Translations under genes and position numbers: made by a program | Origin: Micromonospora kangleipakensis | Lineage (GTDB): Bacteria > Actinomycetota > Actinomycetes > Mycobacteriales > Micromonosporaceae | Assembly (NCBI RefSeq): GCF_004217615.1 | Contig: NZ_SHLD01000001.1 | Span: 1,612,001 to 1,676,000, forward strand | Length of the DNA: 64,000 bases | Direction of reading: 5' to 3' | The notes under the pieces: model-generated | The model's database searches: none | The model's input: the letters and a program-made list of their open reading frames with translations, nothing else | Told to the model about the DNA's origin: nothing | Part shown: one piece after another, positions 54,619 to 64,000 of the stretch | Position numbering within the stretch: the stretch's first letter is position 1 | How the letters are laid out: each line of letters begins with the position of its first letter

Positions 54619-54660
54619 GGTGGTGTCGGTTCCAGCCGGCGAGCCGGTGGGGGCGACGGG

Positions 54661-56415
54661 TCAGGCGATGGTGCAGATGGCGGCGCCGGCGGTGATGACC
54701 GCGCCCACCTCGGCGGAGAGACCGCTGACCGTACCGGCCTTGTGCGCGTGCAGCGGCTGCTCCATCTTCATCGCCTCCAGGACGACGACCAGGTCGCCCT
54801 CGGCGACGGTGTCCCCGTCCGCCACGGCGATCTTCACGATGGTGCCCTGCATCGGGGAGGTGAGCGCGTCACCGCTGACCGCCGCGCCCGCCTTGGCCCC
54901 GCCACCCCGGCGGGCCGGCTTCTTCGCGGCGGGCGCGCTGGCGGTCGTACCCGCGCCGAGGCCGGCGGGCAACACCACCTCCAGCCGCTTGCCACCCACC
55001 TCGACCACGACGGTCTCGCGCTCCGCCGGGGCCTCGGCGGCTCCGGCGGCGGCGGCGGTGAACGCCGGCACGGTGTTGTTGAACTCGGTCTCGATCCACC
55101 GGGTGTGCACGGTGAACGGCTCGGCGGTGAACGCCTCGTCCCGGACCACCAGCCGATGGAACGGCAGCGCGGTGGCCATGCCCTCGACGACCATCTCGTC
55201 GAGCGCCCGGCGGGCCCGCTCGATCGCCTCGGCGCGGGTCTCGCCGGTGATGATCACCTTGGCCAGCAGCGAGTCGAAGTTGCCGCCGATCACGTCGCCG
55301 GCCGAGATGCCGGTGTCCACCCGGACGCCCGGGCCGGTGGGGAGCCGCAGCGCGGTGACGGTGCCCGGGGCGGGCAGGAAGTTGCGGCCCGGGTCCTCGC
55401 CGTTGATCCGGAACTCGATGGAGTGCCCGCGCGGCGTCGGGTCTTCGGTGAAGCGCAGCTTCTCGCCGTCGGCGATCCGGAACTGCTCGCGGACCAGGTC
55501 GATGCCGGCGGTCTCCTCGGTCACCGGGTGCTCGACCTGGAGCCGGGTGTTGACCTCCAGGAAGGAGATGGTGCCGTCCACGCCGACCAGGTACTCGACG
55601 GTGCCGGCGCCGTGGTAGCCGGCCTCCCGGCAGATCGCCTTGGCGCTGTCGTGGATCTGGGCCCGCTGGGCCTCGGTGAGGAACGGCGCGGGGGCCTCCT
55701 CGACCAGCTTCTGGTGCCGGCGCTGCAGCGAGCAGTCCCGGGTGCCGACCACGATCACGTTGCCGTGCTGGTCGGCGAGGACCTGCGCCTCGACGTGACG
55801 GGGCTTGTCGAGGTACCGCTCGACGAAGCACTCGCCCCGGCCGAACGCGGCGACCGCCTCGCGGGTGGCCGACTCGAAGAGCTGCGGGATCTCCTCCATG
55901 GTGCGGGCGACCTTGAGGCCGCGACCGCCGCCGCCGAAGGCGGCCTTGATGGCCACCGGCAGGCCGTGGTCGACGGCGAAGGCCATCACCTCGTCCGGAT
56001 TGCCCACCGGGTCCGGGGTGCCGGGGACCAGCGGCGCGCCGGCGCGCTGGGCGATGTGCCGGGCGGTCACCTTGTCGCCGAGGTCGCGGATGGCCTGCGG
56101 GGTGGGGCCGACCCAGGTCAGCCCGGCGTCGATGACGGCCTGGGCGAAGTCGGCGTTCTCGGAGAGGAAGCCGTAGCCGGGGTGCACGGCGTCGGCGCCG
56201 GCCTTCCCGGCGATGTCGATCAGCTTGTCGATCCGCAGGTAGCTCTCCGCCGCGGTGTCGCCGCCGAGCGCGTACGCCTCGTCGGCGAGGGTGACGTGCA
56301 GGGCGTCCCGGTCGGAGTCCGCGTAGACGGCGATGCTGCCCAGACCGGCGTCGCGGCAGGCGCGGATGACGCGGACGGCGATCTCGCCGCGGTTGGCGAT
56401 GAGTACCTTGCGCAC
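54661..56415 (-). CDS. Acyl-CoA carboxylase alpha chain (biotin carboxylase with biotin carrier domain)
   Basis: A 584-residue AccA3-like subunit. It carries the ATP-grasp biotin carboxylase domain ([15 protein letters not shown] start, [15 protein letters not shown] loop near 162, [15 protein letters not shown] near 289) and a C-terminal biotinyl domain with EAMKM (modified Lys near 549), joined by an Ala/Lys-rich linker. It supplies carboxybiotin to separate beta subunits for acetyl-, propionyl- or longer acyl-CoA carboxylation, giving malonyl- or methylmalonyl-CoA. The beta chain is not in the window. Synteny with mycobacterial accA3-maf supports the name. A TACACT -10-like box lies about 25 bp upstream. 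Confidence 0.93.
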   Translation of the reverse strand: MRKVLIANRGEIAVRVIRACRDAGLGSIAVYADSDRDALHVTLADEAYALGGDTAAESYLRIDKLIDIAGKAGADAVHPGYGFLSENADFAQAVIDAGLTWVGPTPQAIRDLGDKVTARHIAQRAGAPLVPGTPDPVGNPDEVMAFAVDHGLPVAIKAAFGGGGRGLKVARTMEEIPQLFESATREAVAAFGRGECFVERYLDKPRHVEAQVLADQHGNVIVVGTRDCSLQRRHQKLVEEAPAPFLTEAQRAQIHDSAKAICREAGYHGAGTVEYLVGVDGTISFLEVNTRLQVEHPVTEETAGIDLVREQFRIADGEKLRFTEDPTPRGHSIEFRINGEDPGRNFLPAPGTVTALRLPTGPGVRVDTGISAGDVIGGNFDSLLAKVIITGETRAEAIERARRALDEMVVEGMATALPFHRLVVRDEAFTAEPFTVHTRWIETEFNNTVPAFTAAAAGAAEAPAERETVVVEVGGKRLEVVLPAGLGAGTTASAPAAKKPARRGGGAKAGAAVSGDALTSPMQGTIVKIAVADGDTVAEGDLVVVLEAMKMEQPLHAHKAGTVSGLSAEVGAVITAGAAICTIA

Positions 56416-56546
56416 CTTGGTGGCTCCTCCCGGGAGGTCGATGCCGGGAGTGTATCGGCCGGCCTGGCGACCCTAACGATCGCTCAGTGTGGGATGCCGC
56501 ACTCGAATGGCGAGCACTAGTCAAACTTGTTTATTACGCTTGTCCT

Positions 56547-57206
56547 ATGTCGGCGACGCGCATGATGATTCTCGGGCTGGTCAAGTGGATGCAGCCGGTG
56601 CACGGCTACGACGTGCGCCGCGAGTTGCTGAGCTGGAGCGCGGACAAGTGGGCCAACATCCAGCCCGGTTCGATCTACCACGCGTTGCGGAAGCTGACCG
56701 AGGAGGGGCTGCTCCGCGCCGTCGCCACCGAGCAGGTCGGCGGCCGGCCGGCCCGGACCACGTACGAGATCACGGAGAAGGGCGCGGAGGAGTTCGAGAC
56801 GCTGCTGCGCGGACTGTGGTGGCAGCTGCAGGAGCCCACCGATCCGTTCACCGCTGCCTTCTCCTTCCTGCCGGCCCTGCCCCGGGAGGAGGCGGCGGCG
56901 GCCCTGCGGAACCGGGCGATGCTGCTGCGTGCCGGCGCCGAGTCGATGCGGGCGGCGATCGACTCGGAGTGGATGCGGACCACCCGGCCGGTGCACGTCG
57001 GCTGGATCTTCGAGCTCTGGTCGGCCCGTTCGGAGGCGGAGATCGCCTGGTGCGAGCGGATCGCCGAGCGGATCGAGTCCGGAGTGTCGTACCTGCCTGC
57101 TGGACTGGCCGGTGGGGAGAGCTGGGTCGAGTGGCAGCAGCAGAACCTGGGCGTGGCCGGAGAGCCGGGCGGCGACCGGGCTTCGGACCCGGCCACCGAG
57201 CAATAA
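56547..57206 (+). CDS. PadR family transcriptional regulator (long form)
   Basis: A 219-residue PadR regulator with the N-terminal winged helix (MMILGLVKWMQPVHGYDVRRELL, then NIQPGSIYHALRKLTEEGLL and RTTYEITEKGAEEF) and a C-terminal helical dimerisation domain of the Vir_act_alpha_C type. ATG 56547 is set by TACGCT (56535-56540) ending 6 bp before it. It is immediately upstream of the DrrAB-like exporter and is the obvious candidate regulator; AACGC-tatatc-GCGTT at 57222-57237 is a candidate site. Confidence 0.9.
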   Translation: MSATRMMILGLVKWMQPVHGYDVRRELLSWSADKWANIQPGSIYHALRKLTEEGLLRAVATEQVGGRPARTTYEITEKGAEEFETLLRGLWWQLQEPTDPFTAAFSFLPALPREEAAAALRNRAMLLRAGAESMRAAIDSEWMRTTRPVHVGWIFELWSARSEAEIAWCERIAERIESGVSYLPAGLAGGESWVEWQQQNLGVAGEPGGDRASDPATEQ

Positions 57207-57221
57207 TCAACATTGACTACA

Positions 57222-57237
57222 AACGCTATATCGCGTT
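57222..57237. promoter_or_regulatory. Inverted repeat upstream of the DrrAB-like exporter
   Basis: AACGC-tatatc-GCGTT in an AT-rich pocket just after the PadR stop, 94 bp before the ABC ATPase gene. Candidate PadR operator or promoter element. Confidence 0.45.
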
Positions 57238-57330
57238 AGCCTGAGCCCGCACAACGGGGGGAGCGCGCCGTCCGGCGTCGTCCCCAGGCAAGCACGGCCG
57301 GCGCGCCGGCCCGGACGACCAGGAGCAGAA

Positions 57331-58287
<957 letters not shown>

Positions 58288-58305
58288 GATATCCGGAGAC
58301 AGACC

Positions 58306-59061
58306 ATGAAACTCGCCCGCGACACCTGGCTCATCTTCGAGCGCCAGATCCAACTGCTGCTGCGCAACCCGGTCTGGGTCTTCGTCGGCGTCTTCCAGCC
58401 GGTGATGTACCTGCTGCTCTTCGCCCCGCTGCTCAAGCCGGCGCTGAACGCACCCACCCAGGCGGAGGCCTACAAGATCTTCGTACCCGGCCTGCTGGTG
58501 CTGCTGGCCATCTTCGGTGGCCTGTTCCAGGGCTTCGGCCTGATCGCCGAGCTGCGCGCCGGGGTCATCGAACGGTCCCGGGTCACCCCGGTCAGCCGGC
58601 TCGCCCTGCTGCTCGGCCGCTCGCTGCGGGACGTGGTCTCGCTGGTCGTGCAGGCCGTCATCATCACCCTGCTGGCGCTCCTGTTCGACCTGCGGGTGTT
58701 CATCGGGGACCTGCTGCTGGCGTACCTGATGCTGGCGCTGATCGCGCTGATGACCTCGGCCGTCTCCTACGGCGTCGCGCTCAAGGTCAAGAGCGAGGAC
58801 GCGCTCGCCCCGCTGATGAACACCGTCGCCCAGCCGGTGCTGCTGCTCTCCGGCATCCTGCTGCCGCTCACCTTCGCTCCCGGCTGGCTCCAGGGCGTCG
58901 CCGAGTGGAACCCGTTCTCCTGGGCGGTCGACGGCACCCGCGCGCTCTTCGCCGGCGACCTCGGCAACGACAAGGTCTGGCAGGGGCTGAGCATCATCGC
59001 GGTGCTCGCCGTGGCCGGCGTGGTCTGGGCCGCCCGGCAGTTCGCCCGCAGCGTCCGCTGA
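58306..59061 (+). CDS. ABC-2 type permease (DrrB-like)
   Basis: A 251-residue permease with six membrane helices. The family hallmark GLLVLLAIFGGLFQGFGLIAELRAGVIERSRVTPVSR (in parts, about 65-100) and ILLPLTFAPGWLQGVAEWNPFSWAVDG (about 182-208) are present. Pairs with the DrrA-like ATPase directly upstream to form the exporter. Confidence 0.93.
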   Translation: MKLARDTWLIFERQIQLLLRNPVWVFVGVFQPVMYLLLFAPLLKPALNAPTQAEAYKIFVPGLLVLLAIFGGLFQGFGLIAELRAGVIERSRVTPVSRLALLLGRSLRDVVSLVVQAVIITLLALLFDLRVFIGDLLLAYLMLALIALMTSAVSYGVALKVKSEDALAPLMNTVAQPVLLLSGILLPLTFAPGWLQGVAEWNPFSWAVDGTRALFAGDLGNDKVWQGLSIIAVLAVAGVVWAARQFARSVR

Positions 59062-59118
59062 GAGAGCTGCCTCTCATCTGGGGCCGGGCGCCGGTCCGAC
59101 GCTTGTAGCGTAAGGCCG

Positions 59119-60390
59119 GTGCCCCGCCTCACCCATGACAAGATCACCTGGCTGGCCTACGCCCAGCTGGGGCTGTGGGGCTTCTTCCTCTACGGGTTCG
59201 GCCCGGTCGTACCGCTGCTCCGCGACGAGCAGGGCACCAGCGCCGCCGTCGCCGGCCTGCACAGCACCGGCATCGCGGTAGGCGCGCTGCTCGGCGGGGT
59301 GCTCTTCGCGCCGGTCGCCCGCCGCCTCGGCCGCGGCCCGGTGATCTGGCTCGGCCTCGCCGGGGTGGCCGCCGGCGTCACCGCGCTCGGCGCCCTGCAC
59401 CCGCTGCCGGCGACCATCGCCTCGGTGGCGGTGATCGCCGCCTTCGGCATGATGGTGATCAGCGGGGTCAGTGTCGTGCTCACCGCCCGCCACGGCGACG
59501 CCGCCCCCGCCGCCCTCACCGAGGCCAACGCCGCCTGCGCCGGCATGGGCATCCTCGCCCCGCTGGTCATCGGCGCCACCGTCGACGCCGGCCTCGGCTG
59601 GCGGCCGGTGATGGCCGTCGAGGTCGCGCTGATCGCGCTGGTCGCCCTCGCCGCCCTCACTTTCCGGGTACGCCTCCCGAGGACCGCCCCCGCTGCCGCG
59701 GCTGCCGACGAACGAGTGACCGCCGCGGCCTCCGCCGCCGACGTCCGTCCCGGCGACCCGGCCGGCGACGGGCCGAACCCGGCAGCGGCGGACCGGTTGC
59801 CCCGGGCGTACTGGATCGCCTGGGTGCTGATGGCGGTCACCGGCTCGATCGAGGTGTGCCTGTCCCTGTGGACCGCCGACGTGCTCCGCAGCCACGCCGG
59901 GCTGAGCGCCGGTCGCGCCGCGGCGGCGGTCGCCGCGATCGTCTGCGGGATGTTTGTCGGCCGGGTCGTCGGTGGCCGGATCGCCCTGCGCTGGCCGCCG
60001 GTGCCGCTGCTCTTGGCGGCGCTGGGCGTATCGCTGGCCGGCTTCGCCCTGTTCTGGGCCGCTTCGGTGGGCTGGCTCGCCGTGGCCGGCCTGGTCGTGC
60101 TCGGCCTGGGCAACGCCCTGCACTACCCGCTCGCGATCTCCATCGCGCTCGCCGTCGCCGGGCCGGCCGCCGACAAGGCGGCGGGCTGGTCGTCGTACTC
60201 GATGGGGGTGGGTTTCGGCATCGCCCCGGTCGGGCTGGGGTGGGTGGCCGACGGGGTCGGGCCGCACCTGGCCTTCCTGCTGCTGCCGGTCTTCATCGCG
60301 GCGGCCGCGCTGCTCGCCGTGCGGCTCGGCCGCGCCCTGCGCACCGCCGACCCCACCGACGACCAGGCCCCCATCCCGATCCCCGCCTGA
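59119..60390 (+). CDS. Major facilitator superfamily transporter
   Basis: A 423-residue MFS protein with twelve predicted helices and a central Ala/Pro-rich cytoplasmic loop (about 190-220). Motif A-like sequence is degenerate (LFAPVARRLGRGPVIW). GTG 59119 follows a TAGCGT -10 box (59106-59111) by 7 bp, so the gene has its own leaderless promoter and need not belong to the exporter operon. The substrate is unknown. Convergent with the O-methyltransferase gene (15-bp gap). Confidence 0.88.
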   Translation: MPRLTHDKITWLAYAQLGLWGFFLYGFGPVVPLLRDEQGTSAAVAGLHSTGIAVGALLGGVLFAPVARRLGRGPVIWLGLAGVAAGVTALGALHPLPATIASVAVIAAFGMMVISGVSVVLTARHGDAAPAALTEANAACAGMGILAPLVIGATVDAGLGWRPVMAVEVALIALVALAALTFRVRLPRTAPAAAAADERVTAAASAADVRPGDPAGDGPNPAAADRLPRAYWIAWVLMAVTGSIEVCLSLWTADVLRSHAGLSAGRAAAAVAAIVCGMFVGRVVGGRIALRWPPVPLLLAALGVSLAGFALFWAASVGWLAVAGLVVLGLGNALHYPLAISIALAVAGPAADKAAGWSSYSMGVGFGIAPVGLGWVADGVGPHLAFLLLPVFIAAAALLAVRLGRALRTADPTDDQAPIPIPA

Positions 60391-60405
60391 GCGTCGCGGC
60401 GGGCC

Positions 60406-61059
60406 TCAGCGCACCCGGGCGAGCGTGACGCCGTCCGCGATCGGCAGCATCACCGGCTCCACCCGGACGTCGGCGAGGACCTCGTCGTTGAACGCGGCGA
60501 TCGCCCGGTCGTCGGCGTTCTGCGGGGCGAGCACCCGGCCGCCGCGCAGCGTGTTGTCCACCGCGATCACCGCGCCTGGACGCATCCGCGGCACCAGCTC
60601 GTCCCAGTAGATCGGGTAGCCGACCTTGTCCGCGTCGATGAACGCGAAGTCCAGGTACCGCTCGCGGGGCAGCTCCCGCAGCGTCTCCCCGGCCGGCCCG
60701 ATCCGTAGGTCGATCCGGTCGTCCACCCCCGCCCGGGTCCAGTAGCGGCGGGCGATGCCGGTGTACTCCTCCGAAATGTCGAAGCAGGTGAGCCGGCCAC
60801 CGTCGGCCAGCCCTCGCGCGATCGCCAGCGAGGAGAGGCCGGTGAAGGTGCCCACCTCCACCGCCTGCCGAACCCCGAGGAGTCGGGTGAGGAAGGTCAG
60901 GAACGCGGCCTGCTCCGGCGCGACCTGCATGTCCGCCTGGGCTGGCAGCGCCGCCCGGGTCTCCTCGGCCAGCTCACGGACGATCTCGTCCGGGGCGGAC
61001 CCGTGCGCGACGAGGTAGGCGTGCAGTTCCGGGGTCAGCGGCAGCGGCTTCGTGCTCAT
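60406..61059 (-). CDS. Class I SAM-dependent O-methyltransferase
   Basis: A 217-residue catechol/caffeoyl-CoA-type O-methyltransferase. Key segments: VEVGTFTGLSSLAIARGL (SAM loop, about 67-84), LTCFDISEEY, DFAFIDADKVGYPIYWDEL (metal-binding Asp) and VIAVDNTLRGGRVL. Mycobacterial homologues methylate small phenolic acceptors in vitro; the acceptor here is unknown. The ATG lies 6 bp after TAACGT (minus strand), which overlaps the end of maf. Confidence 0.9.
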   Translation of the reverse strand: MSTKPLPLTPELHAYLVAHGSAPDEIVRELAEETRAALPAQADMQVAPEQAAFLTFLTRLLGVRQAVEVGTFTGLSSLAIARGLADGGRLTCFDISEEYTGIARRYWTRAGVDDRIDLRIGPAGETLRELPRERYLDFAFIDADKVGYPIYWDELVPRMRPGAVIAVDNTLRGGRVLAPQNADDRAIAAFNDEVLADVRVEPVMLPIADGVTLARVR

Positions 61060-61068
61060 GACCGGACG

Positions 61069-61725
61069 TTAGCCGAGATGCTCGATCTCCTGGCCTCCTG
61101 GCGCGACCTTCGTCCACAGGTCGGTGACGCTCAGGTCCAACTCGCGGAGGAGGTTGCGCAGCAGCGGCAGGCTGAGCCCGACCACCGTTCCCGGGTCACC
61201 CTCGATCCCGGTCAGGAACGCACCGCCCAGCCCGTCGATGGTGAACGCACCGGCCACGGCCAGCGGCTCGCCCGTCGCCACGTACGCGGCGATCTCCTCG
61301 TCGCTGATGTCGGCGAAGTGCACGGTGGTGGAGGCGACCCCCTCCGCCCGCGCCTCGCGTGTCACGTCGATCAGGCAGTGCCCGGTGTGCAGCACGCCGC
61401 TGCGCCCCCGCATCCGCTCCCACCGCCGGGTCGCGTCCGCCGCGTCGGCCGGCTTGCCGAGAATCTCACCGTCGAACGCGAGCACCGAATCGCACCCGAG
61501 TACCAGCGTCCGCTCGTCCGGCGTCGCCCGCAGTCGACCGAGCACCGCCTGCGCCTTGAGCCGGGCCAGCTCCAGACACAGGTCCTCGGCCTGGTCGCTG
61601 ACCACCTGTGACTCGTCCACCCCGCTGACCAGCACGTCGGGTTCGATCCCGGCGGCCTGGAGCAGCTTGCGGCGGGCGGGACTCTGCGAGGCGAGCACGA
61701 GACGCAGCGGTACGGAGTTCAGCAC
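61069..61725 (-). CDS. maf: Maf-type nucleoside triphosphate pyrophosphatase
   Basis: A 218-residue Maf protein. LVLASQSPARRKLL (about 9-22) is the substrate loop, VSGVDES follows, and GCDSVLAFDGEILGKPADAADA (in parts, about 78-99) carries the catalytic Asp and Lys. The family hydrolyses dTTP, UTP and modified NTPs to monophosphates, a house-cleaning function. GTG 61725 is chosen because TAGCGT (minus strand, 61733-61738) ends 7 bp before it; that box lies next to the mycP stop. Confidence 0.92.
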   Translation of the reverse strand: MLNSVPLRLVLASQSPARRKLLQAAGIEPDVLVSGVDESQVVSDQAEDLCLELARLKAQAVLGRLRATPDERTLVLGCDSVLAFDGEILGKPADAADATRRWERMRGRSGVLHTGHCLIDVTREARAEGVASTTVHFADISDEEIAAYVATGEPLAVAGAFTIDGLGGAFLTGIEGDPGTVVGLSLPLLRNLLRELDLSVTDLWTKVAPGGQEIEHLG

Positions 61726-61735
61726 CCGACCGACG

Positions 61736-62878
61736 CTACCGGCTGATCCGCGGCGGCGGGTCGTCGGCACGTCGACGCCGCCGCCAGAACAGGTAACCGC
61801 CGCTCGCCGCCACCAGCACGCCCAGCATGGCCAGGCCCCGCGCCGTCGCACCGCCGTCCCCGCCGTCCGACGCCGGCTCCGCGGCGGTCGTCGTGGGCGA
61901 CGCGCTCGCCGCCGTGGATTCGAAGCCGAGCGGGGGTACGTCCGCCGTCAGGGCCGCGACCAGGTCGATGACGCCGTAGCCGTACTCGTCGTCCCGGCCA
62001 GGTGGGCCCTTGTCGATGGCGGTGGCGGTGAGCCGGTGCGCGACCTCTTGGGCGGGAAGGTAGGGGTACTTGGACCGGATGAGGGCGGCTGCCCCAGCGA
62101 CGATCGCGGTGGCACTGGAAGTCCCTGTGCCCTTGGAGTACTTCCCGTCGTAGCTGGTGCTGTAGATGTCGACGGCGGGCGCGACTATGTCGATCTCCGG
62201 GCCCGTCACGGAGATACTGGCATGCTCACCGCTACGGTCGACCCCGCCCACAGCGACGACACCTTGCTCTGAAGCGGGATAGCCAACGCGAAAGTCATCG
62301 GGGCGATTACCCGCCGCCGCTACCACAACGATGTTGGCCTGAAGCGCGGCCTTGATCGATTGCTGGAGATGAACGCTTGCGCCAGCAACTGCTGAAATGC
62401 TGATCACGTCGGCACCGTTAGCCGTCGCCCATTCGACGCTCTTCGCAAGATCCTCGGCATCGCCCTTGCCGTCGACTAACTGAGACCGGATTGGCAGAAT
62501 CTTGGCCTTCGGCGCGATGCCAAGTGCTCCCACTCCCGGGCCTTGGCCGTGGGCTGCTATCAAGCCCGCCATCGAGGTGCCATGGCTGCTTTGATCCTGC
62601 CGACCGTCACCGTCGCCAGATAGATCAGTTCCCGAAAGAAGGTTGTCGCGCAGGTCAGGGTGAGGGTCCACCCCCGTATCCGGGACTGCGACGGTAATGC
62701 CTTCTCCTTGGCTGACCTTCTGGGCTTCTGCGACTCGTAGGTAGGTGAGGTGCCATTGCTCGCTGCCCACACGGTCCGCCCCATTAGGATTTACGGCTCG
62801 TGTAGGTGGGGCCGGTGAAAGAAGAAGCGGTCCTAGAATCAGCGCTGCAATGCCTGCTCTGGAACGTGGCCGATTCAC
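61736..62878 (-). CDS. mycP: Mycosin (type VII secretion-associated subtilisin-like protease)
   Basis: A 380-residue S8 protease. A signal peptide (IAALILGPLLLSPAPPTRA) precedes the catalytic domain with Asp67 in AVPDTGVDPHPDL, His99 in SSHGTSMAGLIA and Ser in GTGTSSATAIVAGAAAL (near 274). A C-terminal membrane helix (GLAMLGVLVAASGGYLFW) is followed by a basic tail, the mycosin layout. The segment where most subtilases have VINLSLG reads VISISAVAG. Mycosins are required for ESX function. The start overlaps the stop of the upstream gene (ATGA), so both are co-expressed. The 5' two thirds have lower GC3 than the 3' part. Confidence 0.9.
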   Translation of the reverse strand: MNRPRSRAGIAALILGPLLLSPAPPTRAVNPNGADRVGSEQWHLTYLRVAEAQKVSQGEGITVAVPDTGVDPHPDLRDNLLSGTDLSGDGDGRQDQSSHGTSMAGLIAAHGQGPGVGALGIAPKAKILPIRSQLVDGKGDAEDLAKSVEWATANGADVISISAVAGASVHLQQSIKAALQANIVVVAAAGNRPDDFRVGYPASEQGVVAVGGVDRSGEHASISVTGPEIDIVAPAVDIYSTSYDGKYSKGTGTSSATAIVAGAAALIRSKYPYLPAQEVAHRLTATAIDKGPPGRDDEYGYGVIDLVAALTADVPPLGFESTAASASPTTTAAEPASDGGDGGATARGLAMLGVLVAASGGYLFWRRRRRADDPPPRISR

Positions 62879-64000
62879 CGCGTGAAGCCGATGGCCGGCC
62901 CTGGATTGATCGGGCCGTCGTCATCTGGAGGGCGGACGACGGGAGGCACCCCCTCGTCGGTTTCCCACGGGTCATCGGGATCCCAGTCGCGTGCCTCTGG
63001 CTCGCCGCGCTTGCGCTTCTCGTTCCTGGCCGTGGGACGTCCCATGCCCGGGCTGTTCGCCAGGCCTGGGCTGCCGCCGATTGGCGCTGCTCCGTGAACG
63101 CCGCCGAACTGCCCAGCGCGTCCACTCCCGGGACGGGATCCAGCCCCACCCGTAGGGGCGGTCCCCGCGCCGCCGCCGCCAATTACGCCTCCGACCGGGT
63201 TTACGCGACGCGGCGAGGTGTTACCGCTCGGCTGGCTGAGGCCCATCGCAGGTGTTCCGCCGATCAAACCGCCCGGGGGTAGCGGCGGAGATGGCGCGGC
63301 ATGTGGAAGACCATTCGTGCCGCCACTCAATGGCCGTCTGACTGGCCTAGATGGCTCGCCTAGCGGGACACCGGGGCGCCTGAGAGCGCCGGAGTCTGTA
63401 GGAAACGTGGGCGATAGCGCAGTGCCGGGTGAAGGAGTCGCAGGATTGGCTGGAGTCAAGCCATTCGGCCCTGGATTGGTGGGTGCCGGCGCCAACCTGC
63501 TGCCAGCGGCACCTAGCACCGGTCCAACGTTAGATGCAGCCGGGGTGTGCACAGGCCTTGCTGCCGTCGAAGGTCGACTGACGGCGGCTACGGAACCCGA
63601 CGTAGAAATCGGAACAGGCACGATTGGCGGGATAATCGGACCGGAGTTGCCGTAGACATCTGGGTCTTCTGTCTGCCTTGGCAGCTTCGGCGCTGGCGGC
63701 GGCGTACGGAGCATTACCTGGGCTTGTTGGAGTTCGCCGCTGAGCCCCGTCATCAGACCCCGCCCCTTGACGTTCAGCCGTTCCAGGTCCGCGTCCGTCA
63801 CCGGCGGCTGCTCCGGTAGCCGGCTCCCGGCCACCGCCTTCGGATCGGCGACCGTCGCCTCGTACGCCTGCTTCTGCTGAAGCTTGGTCGCGTACTCCTG
63901 GTAGAGCGGCTCGAGCTCGGCGCGGGTGCTGCCGATGGCGCGGGTGGCTGCGGCCAGTGCGTCGTAGTTCGCGGCGGCCGCGTCGTGGGTGTGTTGGACC
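62875..64000 (-). CDS. Proline-rich ESX-associated protein, C-terminal part (5' end beyond the window)
   Basis: At least 374 residues; the frame is open to the right edge. The visible N-terminal part is a long amphipathic helix (HDAAAANYDALAAATRAIG, then ELEPLYQEYATKLQQKQAYEA), like the helical hairpins of PPE/WXG-type or EspB-like secreted proteins. The rest is a Pro/Gly/Ser/Ala-rich disordered tail with an acidic, Trp-containing end (RDWDPDDPWETDEG). Overlap with mycP and the composition suggest an ESX substrate or accessory. The middle of the tail uses unusually AT-rich third positions. A full assignment needs the missing N terminus. Confidence 0.7.
   Translation of the reverse strand, partial: VQHTHDAAAANYDALAAATRAIGSTRAELEPLYQEYATKLQQKQAYEATVADPKAVAGSRLPEQPPVTDADLERLNVKGRGLMTGLSGELQQAQVMLRTPPPAPKLPRQTEDPDVYGNSGPIIPPIVPVPISTSGSVAAVSRPSTAARPVHTPAASNVGPVLGAAGSRLAPAPTNPGPNGLTPANPATPSPGTALSPTFPTDSGALRRPGVPLGEPSRPVRRPLSGGTNGLPHAAPSPPLPPGGLIGGTPAMGLSQPSGNTSPRRVNPVGGVIGGGGAGTAPTGGAGSRPGSGRAGQFGGVHGAAPIGGSPGLANSPGMGRPTARNEKRKRGEPEARDWDPDDPWETDEGVPPVVRPPDDDGPINPGPAIGFTR

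Overview
The window is high-GC actinobacterial DNA and most likely comes from a Micromonosporaceae genome (Micromonospora or a close relative). The evidence is very high third-position GC, many GTG starts, a conservon (sensor kinase, roadblock, DUF742, GTPase), an F420-type oxidoreductase, a mycosin and ESX-type locus at the right edge, and long synteny with the mycobacterial block that carries deoA, add, upp, pmmB, an amidohydrolase, lpdA, accA3 and maf. The species assignment is inference. No rRNA, tRNA, insertion sequence, prophage or CRISPR array was found.

Layout. 1-6.5 kb: 3' end of thymidine phosphorylase, a DUF4272 protein, an RlmA-type methyltransferase behind a MarR regulator, a YczE-like membrane protein with two small flavin/F420 enzymes, adenosine deaminase and a uridine-kinase-like P-loop protein. 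6.7-11.8 kb: the conservon cvnABCD with its terminator. 12-16.3 kb, minus strand: a frameshifted remnant of an amino-acid-binding lipoprotein and two large proteins of unknown function, one of which shares C-terminal motifs with the conservon kinase. 16.4-17.5 kb: a PadR and HAAS-type membrane protein pair. 17.6-25.2 kb: cydABDC followed by an M56 peptidase and BlaI regulator, with BlaI-like operators at both promoters. 25.4-28.6 kb: deoC with a full-length and a half-length aldehyde dehydrogenase. 28.7-40 kb: upp, GPP34, phosphosugar mutase, a Ser/Thr kinase, a B12-dependent mutase large subunit, an M20 amidohydrolase, DUF4349 and MBL proteins. 40-46 kb: small enzymes, lpdA, an internally deleted NmrA-like gene and membrane proteins. 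46-52.9 kb: a catalytic-core-only threonyl-tRNA synthetase paralogue behind a threonine-codon leader peptide and a strong hairpin, then a MarR-controlled heterodimeric ABC exporter and a divergent TetR. 53-61.7 kb: guaB1, a biotin-dependent carboxylase alpha chain, a PadR and DrrAB-type exporter, an MFS carrier, an O-methyltransferase and maf. 61.7-64 kb: mycP and a proline-rich ESX-associated protein cut by the window edge.

How the parts fit. deoA, deoC, aldehyde dehydrogenases, add, upp, the kinase-like gene and the phosphosugar mutase form a dispersed nucleoside salvage and deoxyribose catabolism set. The cyd block, lpdA and the BlaI/M56 pair concern respiration and redox stress. The most interesting regulatory observation is the apparent threonine attenuator in front of the second ThrRS. 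A recurrent theme is leaderless transcription: at least 17 genes, plus the threonine leader peptide, have a TANNNT-type -10 box ending 6-8 nt before the start codon. These boxes also settle several start choices.
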